Origin: JAVVPL01 sp036655775
GTDB taxonomy: Bacteria > Bacteroidota > Bacteroidia > Bacteroidales > P3
Assembly: GCA_036655775.1 (NCBI GenBank)
Contig: JAVVPL010000097.1
Coordinates: 1 to 5,895 of the forward strand
Direction: 5' to 3'
Length of the DNA stretch: 5,895 nt
This document shows, in pieces, positions 1 to 5,888 of this stretch (position 1 is the stretch's first letter; each line of letters starts with the position of its first letter). Below the pieces are notes generated by a model, which saw only the letters and a program-made list of their open reading frames with translations, was not told the origin of the DNA and made no database searches. The translations under genes were made by a program, and so were the position numbers.

Positions 1-12
1 ACTAAAATAGCC

Positions 13-48
13 ATGGGTAAAAGTACACATTTTAGCGGACAGCAATAA
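13..48 (+). pseudogene. Probable N-terminal remnant of an IS4-type transposase
   Basis: The plus-strand frame from the ATG at 13 reads MGKSTHFSGQQ and then stops at 46-48. The pattern M-x-K-S-T-x-F-x-G-Q matches, from memory, the extreme N-terminus of a group of Bacteroidota IS4-family transposases (the DUF4372-containing type), where the Gln is normally followed by Pro and a long helical domain. Here everything after the tenth residue is missing and the reading runs straight into the poly-A side of a terminator. I infer an insertion sequence whose interior has been deleted, with its left end lying before the window. The same frame is open back to position 1, so the peptide could instead be the C-terminus of an unrelated gene. 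Only about ten residues support the call. Confidence 0.4.
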
Positions 49-92
49 AAAAAATACCACCAAAGTCCATTTTCTTGGGTTTTGTGGTATTT
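47..92 (-). terminator. Intrinsic terminator of the leftward operon
   Basis: Read on the minus strand, AAATACCAC (92-84) pairs with GTGGTATTT (60-52), giving a perfect 9-bp stem. After one mismatch a further AAA/TTT pairing (82-80 with 64-62) continues inside the loop. The distal arm runs directly into eight consecutive T residues (54-47). The hairpin begins about 30 bases after the stop codon of the dCMP deaminase gene, where the terminator of this operon is expected. On the plus strand the T-rich side is interrupted by G residues, so bidirectional activity is possible but weaker. Confidence 0.7.
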
Positions 93-106
93 GTTTGTAT
101 TTGTTT
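87..106. repeat. Tandem 10-bp duplication beside the terminator
   Basis: GTATTTGTTT occurs twice head to tail (87-96 and 97-106). The first copy includes most of the right arm of the terminator stem. It looks like a small local duplication in non-coding DNA between the operon stop codon and the hairpin. No function is evident. Confidence 0.6.
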
Positions 107-123
107 TTAGATTTTTTTAGGTC

Positions 124-627
124 TTATTCTTTTTGATGCGCATAATTTAAAACCTCTTCATTGAAATAACTAAGGCTGATACCTGCTATTTTAAACATCT
201 CTTCCGATTCTTCGCCTGCATGATATTTAAACTCACACACCACACGTTTGATTCCACAATTGATAATCAACATCGCACAAGTACGACAGGGGGTCATTTT
301 GCAATAAACCGTGCCTCCATCTAGCGCAATACCACGACGAGCCGCTTGACAGATTGCATTTTGTTCCGCATGGACCGTTCTGACACAATGCATCGTAATG
401 CTGCCATCCTCATGTAAGGTCTTTTTAAATAAGTGTCCCACTTCATCACAATGGGGTAGGCGAGAAGGGGAGCCCACATAGCCAGTTACTAAAATTTGTT
501 TATCTTTGACAATTACGCATCCACTTTTTCCTCTATCACAAGTAGCTCGTTTAGCAATACTTCGGCATAAATCCATAAAATATTCATCCCAATTAGGACG
601 TTGTTCAATAGGCATTGTATTTTCCAT
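124..627 (-). CDS. Zinc-dependent dCMP deaminase family protein (ComEB/DCTD-like)
   Basis: This cytosolic enzyme probably deaminates dCMP to dUMP, feeding thymidylate synthase. The 167-residue protein has the cytidine/deoxycytidylate deaminase signature in full: H86-A-E88 with Glu88 as the catalytic proton shuttle, and P113-C114-x-x-C117 completing the zinc site. The glycine-rich loop at 49-54 (GYVGSP) followed by LPHCDE (57-62) is typical of dCMP deaminases rather than cytidine or tRNA adenosine deaminases. Cys30 and Cys60, with His80/Cys81, could form a second, structural zinc site like that of phage T4 dCMP deaminase; this is inference. The length is normal for the family. The ATG abuts the TAA of the upstream kinase-like gene with no spacer, so translational coupling is likely. 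Met5 is an alternative start, but the conserved region begins only near residue 10, so the choice matters little. A terminator follows. The exact substrate (dCMP or a related nucleotide) is not proven. Confidence 0.85.
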   Translation of the reverse strand: MENTMPIEQRPNWDEYFMDLCRSIAKRATCDRGKSGCVIVKDKQILVTGYVGSPSRLPHCDEVGHLFKKTLHEDGSITMHCVRTVHAEQNAICQAARRGIALDGGTVYCKMTPCRTCAMLIINCGIKRVVCEFKYHAGEESEEMFKIAGISLSYFNEEVLNYAHQKE

Positions 628-1182
628 TTATTTAATTTTAGCAAGTAATTTTTCCACTTTTTGTTCTAAGGATGACACCTCTTCATTATTCAACAAAATC
701 GCATCCGAGAGAGCTATACATTTTTGCAAATTCTGATTATAAGGATTGTCACTGTGCATTTCCCGGGCTTCATTGGCCAAAAAAGTAGGATAGTCTATAT
801 GATCCGTTTCGGATTTTCGTTTTTTGATTCGGTCAAAACGGATTTTAGGATCGGCATCTACGGCCCATAAGGTAAAATGTGCTTTCTCTCGTAGCGAATT
901 AATTTCGCCTTCACTACGAATACTCTCAATAATCGCATCTGTACCGCTTGCTAAAGCAGCTTTATACAATTCATCTACAATATAAGAGGCTCCTTTTTGG
1001 GTACGCAATTCATTCGCAACCAAAGTCATGCTATCTCTATTCACTGCCAAATGCCGTTTTTCAATTTCTTTGATCAAAAAAGCACGAGCCGAAAAATGGG
1101 TAAATCCTTTATTTTTAACTAGATAATCTACCACTGTACCTTTACCTGCACCTAAAGTACCTGTAATACCAATAATATACAT
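628..1182 (-). CDS. P-loop nucleoside-monophosphate-kinase-like protein (dephospho-CoA kinase-like fold)
   Basis: A 184-residue P-loop protein with an N-terminal Walker A motif, G8-TLGAGKG-T16, preceded by the hydrophobic strand MYIIGIT. Arg33 in the region after the first helix and the I-E-S-I-R element (85-89) are positioned like the substrate-binding arginines of NMP kinases. The segment D109-A-D-P followed by Arg115, Arg118 and Arg122 resembles the LID region of the adenylate-kinase/CoaE group. It is too divergent for me to call dephospho-CoA kinase, and such proteins are usually annotated simply as AAA-family or NMP-kinase-like ATPases. It sits 8 bases after the lipoprotein gene, and its stop codon abuts the ATG of the dCMP deaminase. 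That pairing suggests a role in deoxynucleotide phosphorylation or in tuning the deaminase. The substrate is unknown. The start at 1182 places the Walker A at the usual distance, and I see no better alternative. Confidence 0.75.
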   Translation of the reverse strand: MYIIGITGTLGAGKGTVVDYLVKNKGFTHFSARAFLIKEIEKRHLAVNRDSMTLVANELRTQKGASYIVDELYKAALASGTDAIIESIRSEGEINSLREKAHFTLWAVDADPKIRFDRIKKRKSETDHIDYPTFLANEAREMHSDNPYNQNLQKCIALSDAILLNNEEVSSLEQKVEKLLAKIK

Positions 1183-1190
1183 ATCAATTT

Positions 1191-2219
1191 TTATTTAGAA
1201 GGAAGGGTGTCGAACACAATTCCTCTTGCAATTGCCTCCATTTGCAATAATAAATCGCGTTTAGGTTTACGAGGCGAATACAAATAAGTATCAATCATTA
1301 CAAGCTGTTTGTTTTTTTCATCTACAAAGACATAATTAACAAAAGGCCCCCCCATATAATCTTTTTTCAATTTCCATAAGCCCCGTGTTTCTATCGCATA
1401 TTTATCGGCAAAACGAATTTCTTTTGCTTGAGGATACACCTCGGTGAATTGCGTTTCCGTAGTCATATAAGAGCCATCCAAAGGGCCAGGCACAAGACTT
1501 GTAATTTCATTTCGTTTTTTTATAATCGAGTTCAACTGTAAATCTTCTACTTTAGTATAAGGAAACGTATGAATCAACATCCCTTGACCAAATTCTTTAC
1601 TTTCTTTTTTTATCCAAGCAAAATGTTTATTGATATTTACAATTTGAAATCCATCGGGAAATACAAAATAAAATCCAAATACATTTTTGATCCGATCGCT
1701 TATCGAGGTTACTTCCGAGCTTTTAAATGTTTTTTGAATACGAAGATATTCGCGATCGTAAAAACCTTTCAACATCAATTCACGTTTTTGGGCAAAAAGT
1801 TCACAAAAACGCGTTTTAGTAGGAACTACAAATTTGAAAATAATTTGAGGAGCTGCCCATACATTTTGTTTTGCTTCAAATTTTTCGGAAGCTTGGGGAT
1901 CGATCTCGATAATAATAATATTTCGTAATCGCTGAAACATTTTGGTATCAGAGAAACTCTCTGCGGAAATATTGGCCAAGGAAAATAAGGGTTCCATTTG
2001 ATTTAAGCCCACTTGTTTTTGAGCAAAAAAAGCACGTAAACTATCCCCAGGAGCAGAATTAAAAACCGGTTTATCGCAAACCACCAAAATTTCACAAGTT
2101 TTTCCACCCGAACTAGACAATTTGGAAGGCACTTTTGTTTTACAAGCGCTCATCATCAGACAAAGGCCCAAACATCCACAAAAAGCAGATGCGAAACTTA
2201 ATTTTTTGAAAATAGACAT
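1191..2219 (-). CDS. DUF4837-family lipoprotein
   Basis: A 342-residue protein of unknown function that I recognise as DUF4837, a family found in Bacteroidota. The N-terminus is a lipoprotein signal: basic residues K5-K6, a hydrophobic core to residue 23, then the lipobox M-S-A-C with Cys26 as the lipidation site. The signal segment holds three more cysteines (14, 16, 20), which is unusual. Family hallmarks visible in order are an EILVVCD strand near 43-49, an EPLFSL segment, RNIIIIEID, WAAPQ, a FPDGFQI strand, VPGPLDGSYM, RGLWKLKKDYMGGPF and a C-terminal KRDLLLQMEAIARGI helix. Position +2 after the Cys is Lys and no acidic export motif is near, so I cannot say whether it faces the periplasm or the surface. 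It is first in an operon with the kinase-like protein and dCMP deaminase. A hexamer repeat lies one base upstream of the ATG. Confidence 0.82.
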   Translation of the reverse strand: MSIFKKLSFASAFCGCLGLCLMMSACKTKVPSKLSSSGGKTCEILVVCDKPVFNSAPGDSLRAFFAQKQVGLNQMEPLFSLANISAESFSDTKMFQRLRNIIIIEIDPQASEKFEAKQNVWAAPQIIFKFVVPTKTRFCELFAQKRELMLKGFYDREYLRIQKTFKSSEVTSISDRIKNVFGFYFVFPDGFQIVNINKHFAWIKKESKEFGQGMLIHTFPYTKVEDLQLNSIIKKRNEITSLVPGPLDGSYMTTETQFTEVYPQAKEIRFADKYAIETRGLWKLKKDYMGGPFVNYVFVDEKNKQLVMIDTYLYSPRKPKRDLLLQMEAIARGIVFDTLPSK

Positions 2220-2254
2220 TAGATTTAGATTTAGATTTAGATTTAAATTTAAAT
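2219..2254 (-). repeat. Hexanucleotide tandem repeat in the lipoprotein leader
   Basis: On the plus strand AGATTT is repeated four times perfectly (2221-2244), followed by a degenerate unit AAATTT and a partial AAAT (2245-2254). In the direction of transcription this is (AAATCT)4 ending one base before the ATG of the DUF4837 gene, so the ribosome-binding region of that mRNA consists of repeat units. The degenerate end forms a perfect 14-bp palindrome, ATTTAAATTTAAAT (2241-2254). Copy-number changes by slippage would alter leader length or promoter spacing without touching the reading frame. Confidence 0.85.
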
Positions 2255-2280
2255 AGTGAAACTTTGCGTACTATAAAACA

Positions 2281-2288
2281 CAAAAGTA
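2281..2288 (-). promoter_or_regulatory. Candidate -7 element for the leftward operon
   Basis: The minus strand reads TACTTTTG here, a full match to the Bacteroidota -7 consensus TAnnTTTG. It would start transcription near 2275 and give a leader of roughly 55 bases that contains the hexamer repeat. No TTG-type -33 element is found 17-23 bases further upstream, so the promoter is either weak, activator-dependent or mis-called. Confidence 0.4.
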
Positions 2289-2290
2289 CA

Positions 2291-2307
2291 ATATTTTTTG
2301 AAAATAT
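2291..2307. repeat. Perfect inverted repeat between the divergent promoters
   Basis: ATATTTT (2291-2297) and AAAATAT (2301-2307) form 7-bp arms around TTG. The repeat lies directly upstream of the leftward -7 element, where a regulator could bind. It is AT-only in the arms, so chance is a real possibility in DNA of this composition. Confidence 0.4.
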
Positions 2308-2366
2308 AGGCGCTATCTTTAGAAAAAAATTGTTAATTAGTATTTAGTAAGTTTTTTACTTTCCTA

Positions 2367-2397
2367 TTTTACTTTTCCATAGTATTTTTTAACTTTG
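2367..2397 (+). promoter_or_regulatory. Candidate purH promoter
   Basis: TAACTTTG at 2390-2397 fits the Bacteroidota -7 consensus TAnnTTTG exactly. The best -33 candidate is TTTT at 2367-2370 (spacing 19), a poor match lacking the G. Transcription would begin near 2402-2404, leaving a leader of only about 15 bases. That is too short for a purine riboswitch, and none is visible. Confidence 0.5.
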
Positions 2398-2418
2398 TAG
2401 GCTTCAAAACATAGAAAG

Positions 2419-3939
2419 ATGACAAAAAAAATCAAGAATGCCCTTATTTCCGTATTTTCCAAAGACGGATTGGATGAAATGGTAAAATTACTACACGCAC
2501 AAGGCGTTGTAATTTATTCAACAGGAGGTACTTACGAATATATTAAAAAATTACAAATTCCTGTTTTAACGGTTGAATCCCTCACCTCGTATCCTTCTAT
2601 TTTAGGAGGACGTGTCAAAACCCTACATCCCTTAGTATTTGGGGGTATTTTGGGGCGTAGAGATGTAGAGAATGATTTAAAACAAATGGAAATCTATGGC
2701 ATTCCTGAATTTGATTTAGTCGTAGTTGATTTATATCCATTTGAGAAAACAGTTGCAGCAATGGCCTCGCAAGCAGAAAGCATCGAAAAAATAGATATAG
2801 GCGGAATTTCTTTAATTCGTGCAGCCGCTAAAAACTTCAAAGATGTAGTTGTGGTACCCTCTGTAGCTTATTATGCCGAATTTAACACTTTATATGCAGC
2901 ACAAAATGGCACATTTACCATCGAACAACGTCGTCGTTTTGCCACCTATGCTTTTGGCGTTTCTTCACACTATGATAGTGCTATTTTTAATTATTTTAAT
3001 CAAGAAGAACAACTAGAGGTTTGCAAATTGGACCTAAGCCAAGGAACCCCTTTACGTTATGGAGAAAACCCTCATCAAAAAGCGAGATTTTTTGGCGATT
3101 TAGATGCTTGTTTTACCCAACTTCATGGAAAAGAATTATCCTATAATAATTTGTCGGACGTAGAAGCCGCTTTGTCGCTTATCGACGACTTTTCACAACC
3201 CACATTTGCCATTGTAAAACACAACAATGCTTGTGGATTGGCGCAAAGAGACAATATTCTTCAAGCATGGACCGACGCCTTAGCGGGCGATCCTATTTCA
3301 GCTTTCGGAGGTGTTTTTATTGCCAATCGTCCCATTGATAAAGCTACCGCCGAACAAATTAATACCCTTTTCTTTGAAGTGTTGATAGCCCCTGCTTTTG
3401 ACAAGGATGCCTTATCAATCTTAGAGACAAAGAAAAATAGAATTTTGTTGGAACGCAAACCATACACAGTTCCCAATCAAACAATAAAAACCGTATTAAA
3501 TGGGGTGTTGATACAAGATAGAGATACCAAAACGGAAACTTCAGCCGACTTACACCTAGTAAGCCAAGAAGCCCCCAATGCACAAGAAATTGACGATTTA
3601 CTTTTTGCCAACAAAATTGTAAAACACAGTAAATCCAATGCCATTGTATTAGCTAAAAATGGGCAATTATTAGCTAGCGGCATCGGACAAACTTCCCGTG
3701 TAGATGCCTTAGAACAAGCCATCGTCAAAGCCAAACATTTTAAATTCGACCTAAATGGAGCCGTTATGGCTTCAGATGCGTTTTTTCCTTTTGCCGATTG
3801 TGTAGAAATTGCACATAAAGCAGGAATTCATGCGATAATTCAACCAGGGGGGTCTATACACGATCAATTATCCATAGAATATTGCAATAAAGAAGGACTT
3901 GTCATGGCAATAACAGGGTTTAGACATTTTAAACACTAA
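2419..3939 (+). CDS. purH: Bifunctional AICAR transformylase / IMP cyclohydrolase
   Basis: PurH performs the last two steps of de novo IMP synthesis in the cytosol: formylation of AICAR with 10-formyltetrahydrofolate, then ring closure to IMP. The 506-residue length fits the shorter Bacteroidota form. The N-terminal MGS-like cyclohydrolase domain (about 1-145) has the STGGT loop (34-38), GGRVKTLHP with Lys67, LYPF with Tyr106, IDIGG with Asp126 and RAAAKN with Lys138, which match the human IMP cyclohydrolase residues Lys66, Tyr104, Asp125 and Lys137. The transformylase domain shows LRYGENPHQ (212-220), the catalytic pair Lys267-His268 (human 266-267), SAFGGV, and the terminal QPGGS and GFRHFKH motifs, so both activities should be intact. 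The start at 2419 gives the usual short basic N-terminus. It diverges from the lipoprotein operon. No clear terminator separates it from mreB, so some read-through is likely. Confidence 0.97.
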   Translation: MTKKIKNALISVFSKDGLDEMVKLLHAQGVVIYSTGGTYEYIKKLQIPVLTVESLTSYPSILGGRVKTLHPLVFGGILGRRDVENDLKQMEIYGIPEFDLVVVDLYPFEKTVAAMASQAESIEKIDIGGISLIRAAAKNFKDVVVVPSVAYYAEFNTLYAAQNGTFTIEQRRRFATYAFGVSSHYDSAIFNYFNQEEQLEVCKLDLSQGTPLRYGENPHQKARFFGDLDACFTQLHGKELSYNNLSDVEAALSLIDDFSQPTFAIVKHNNACGLAQRDNILQAWTDALAGDPISAFGGVFIANRPIDKATAEQINTLFFEVLIAPAFDKDALSILETKKNRILLERKPYTVPNQTIKTVLNGVLIQDRDTKTETSADLHLVSQEAPNAQEIDDLLFANKIVKHSKSNAIVLAKNGQLLASGIGQTSRVDALEQAIVKAKHFKFDLNGAVMASDAFFPFADCVEIAHKAGIHAIIQPGGSIHDQLSIEYCNKEGLVMAITGFRHFKH

Positions 3940-3962
3940 ATAGTTAAAATTATCCTTCAAAA

Positions 3963-3974
3963 TATTTGCAAATA
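3963..3974. promoter_or_regulatory. 12-bp palindrome overlapping the mreB -33 box
   Basis: TATTTGCAAATA is a perfect 12-bp palindrome that contains the whole TTTG -33 element of the mreB promoter. The half-site TATTTG occurs again at 3983-3988, immediately before the -7 element. A dimeric regulator bound here would block or assist the sigma factor, but operator function is only inferred. Confidence 0.35.
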
Positions 3975-3996
3975 GCTATAATTATTTGTAATTTTG
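3965..3996 (+). promoter_or_regulatory. mreB promoter, Bacteroidota type
   Basis: TTTG at 3965-3968 and TAATTTTG at 3989-3996 are separated by 20 bases. Both elements and the spacing fit the Bacteroidota consensus (TTTG ... TAnnTTTG). Transcription would start near 4001 and give a leader of about 30 A-rich bases with no Shine-Dalgarno sequence. This would drive the mre genes independently of purH. Confidence 0.65.
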
Positions 3997-4031
3997 ACCC
4001 TTAATTATATTCTTATAAAGAAAAACAAAGC

Positions 4032-5054
4032 ATGGAACTATTTTCCTTTATGACGCGCGAAATTGCTATTGATTTAGGTACAGCAAATACCGTCATCATT
4101 TACAATGATAAAGTAGTAGTGGATGAACCTTCCATTATCGCATTGGATAGAACCACAGGAAAAGTAATCGCTGTGGGTAAATATGCCATGATGATGCAGG
4201 GGAAAACACATGACAACATAAGAACAATCCGTCCTTTGAAAGATGGCGTAATTGCCGATTTCCAAGCTACCGAAAGTTTAATGAGGGAATTGATTAAATT
4301 AGTACCTCTCAAAAAATCACTCTTTCCACCCGCTTTAAAAATGGTTATTTGTATTCCTTCAGGAATCACTGAAGTGGAAGAACGGGCGGTACGCGATTCT
4401 GCCGAACAAGCAGGAGCGAGAGATGTTCGTTTAATTCATGAACCTATGGCGGCAGCAATTGGCATTGGCATCAATGTACTAGAACCTCATGGAAACATGA
4501 TCGTAGATATAGGCGGGGGCACTAGTGAAATTGCAGTGATAGCCTTAGGCGGAATTGTAAGTAATAAATCCATCCGTATAGCGGGAGACGATTTCAATCA
4601 AGATATTCGTGAATATATGCGCAAACGCCACAATATTAGTATTGGAGAATACACCTCAGAACGGATAAAAATAGAAGTAGGTGCGGCAATTCCCGAATTG
4701 GACAATCCTCCTGAAGATTTTGCAGTACAAGGTCGAGATATGTTGACAGGGATTCCTAAAGAAATCGTAGTCAATTATGCTGAAATCGCGCATGCGTTGG
4801 ATCGGTCCATTCTAAAAATAGAAGCGGCTATATTAAATGCGTTAGAAATGACTCCTCCCGAATTATCGGCGGATATTTTCAAAACAGGTATTTATTTAGC
4901 AGGAGGAGGTTCTTTATTGAGAGGTTTAGACAAACGTATCGCAATGAAAACCAAGCTTCCTGTTCATTTGGCAGAAGATCCTTTGCGAGCTGTAGCTAGG
5001 GGTACAGGTATTGCACTCAAAAACTTTGATAAATTTACATTTCTCATAAAATAG
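4032..5054 (+). CDS. mreB: Rod shape-determining protein MreB
   Basis: MreB is a bacterial actin that polymerises on the inner face of the cytoplasmic membrane and directs elongation-specific peptidoglycan synthesis. The 340 residues match the family length. Actin-fold nucleotide motifs are complete: phosphate-1 D14-LGTANT (14-20), connect-1 HEPMAAAIG (136-144), phosphate-2 DIGGGTSE (159-166) and the adenosine motif LAGGGSLLRGL (289-299). The characteristic NIRTIRPLKDGVIADF stretch lies at 62-77. The hydrophobic N-terminus (L3, F4, F6, M7) is the likely membrane anchor and supports the start at 4032 rather than the internal Met7. The gene has its own promoter upstream, and mreC begins 3 bases after its stop, so the two are cotranscribed and probably coupled. 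Nothing is missing or unusual. Confidence 0.97.
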   Translation: MELFSFMTREIAIDLGTANTVIIYNDKVVVDEPSIIALDRTTGKVIAVGKYAMMMQGKTHDNIRTIRPLKDGVIADFQATESLMRELIKLVPLKKSLFPPALKMVICIPSGITEVEERAVRDSAEQAGARDVRLIHEPMAAAIGIGINVLEPHGNMIVDIGGGTSEIAVIALGGIVSNKSIRIAGDDFNQDIREYMRKRHNISIGEYTSERIKIEVGAAIPELDNPPEDFAVQGRDMLTGIPKEIVVNYAEIAHALDRSILKIEAAILNALEMTPPELSADIFKTGIYLAGGGSLLRGLDKRIAMKTKLPVHLAEDPLRAVARGTGIALKNFDKFTFLIK

Positions 5055-5057
5055 GTA

Positions 5058-5888
5058 ATGAGAATTATATTACTCTTTCTCAAAAAAAATTATTACATCC
5101 TTTTATTTATTCTTTTAGAAGGAATTTCTTTGGAATTAGTGGTTAAATACAATATATTTCAGAGTTCTAGTTTTTATGCTTTTACCACAAATATACGCGG
5201 TGTTTTTTCTTTTTGGAATGACGAATATCGTTCTATTTGGTACGTTCGCCACAACAATGAAAGTTTACAAAGAGAAAACGCACAGTTGAGAGCGGCTTTA
5301 AAAGCGAGTAAGTTATCCTCAAAACATGAAAGAGAACATGTGGATGATAGCCTATATCAGCAAATGTATGTCTACATTCCCGCAAAAGTGATCAGCAATT
5401 CTATTACCAAACAAAACAATCATATTATTCTTGATTGTGGTAAAAATGAAGGCTTAGAAATAGGAATGGCGGTGATTACTTCAGATGGAGTGGTTGGGAT
5501 TGTTGAAAGAGTAACCGATAAGTTTGCCTCAGTAATGTCAATTTTACATTCCGATAGTAAGTTAAGTGCTAAAATTATTCCTGGCGATTTTACAGGCTCC
5601 ATTACATGGGAAGGTTTAGATTATCGCAAAGGACTTTTGACCGATGTACCTTCTAATTTTAAAGTAAGTATAGGAGATAAGGTCGTAACTAGTGGATACT
5701 CACTTTCATTTCCAGCGGGCATTGCCATCGGTAACATAGATGAAATATTAGAAAGTAAAGGGGATGACTTTCATCGTTTGCATATTCGCTTTACTACCGA
5801 TTATAATACCTTACAAGAAGTATATGTGGTTCGAAATCTCTACAAAAAAGAAGTAGACACCCTACTTACCAATATAGATAAAAAATAA
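5058..5888 (+). CDS. mreC: Rod shape-determining protein MreC
   Basis: MreC is a bitopic inner-membrane protein that links cytoplasmic MreB to the periplasmic elongation enzymes (PBP2/RodA). The 276-residue protein has a short basic cytoplasmic tail (K9-K10), one transmembrane segment at about 12-30, a periplasmic linker with a predicted coiled coil around 63-85 (NESLQRENAQL pattern), and the double beta-barrel core from about 104 onward. Core signatures include PAKVI (108-112), the LDCGKNEGLEIGMAVI strand-turn, DGVVGIVERV, the GSITWEG segment and GDKVVTSGYSLSFPAGIAIG near the C-terminus. The transmembrane segment holds two Glu residues (21 and 26), a feature I associate with Bacteroidota MreC. 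The start is fixed by the preceding mreB stop three bases away. The next gene appears to begin directly at its stop codon. Confidence 0.94.
   Translation: MRIILLFLKKNYYILLFILLEGISLELVVKYNIFQSSSFYAFTTNIRGVFSFWNDEYRSIWYVRHNNESLQRENAQLRAALKASKLSSKHEREHVDDSLYQQMYVYIPAKVISNSITKQNNHIILDCGKNEGLEIGMAVITSDGVVGIVERVTDKFASVMSILHSDSKLSAKIIPGDFTGSITWEGLDYRKGLLTDVPSNFKVSIGDKVVTSGYSLSFPAGIAIGNIDEILESKGDDFHRLHIRFTTDYNTLQEVYVVRNLYKKEVDTLLTNIDKK

Noticed and set aside
1..14. A minus-strand ATG at 14 preceded by TACTTTTA, resembling a promoter and a gene running off the left edge
   Set aside because: Only four codons are visible, the -7-like element misses its final G, and the plus-strand transposase-like reading explains the same bases better.
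506..736. Plus-strand open frame of 76 codons
   Set aside because: It lies opposite the deaminase and kinase-like genes, both of which have clear conserved motifs; the translation shows no recognisable domain.
1569..1928. Plus-strand open frame of 119 codons
   Set aside because: It is antisense to the DUF4837 gene and rich in Phe, Lys and Ile as expected from the complement of AT-rich coding DNA; no promoter or motif supports it.
2220..2418. Riboswitch or small RNA in the divergent intergenic region
   Set aside because: The predicted purH leader is about 15 bases and the leftward leader about 55 bases of mostly repeat; neither can hold a known purine or folate riboswitch, and no other structured element is visible.
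3261..3734. Three overlapping minus-strand open frames inside purH
   Set aside because: They are shadows of a well-conserved purH reading frame and have no family features.
3940..3996. Possible purH terminator formed by AATTAT (3948-3953) and ATAATT (3978-3983)
   Set aside because: The stem has only six AT pairs with a 24-base loop and no following T run, so it would not terminate effectively.
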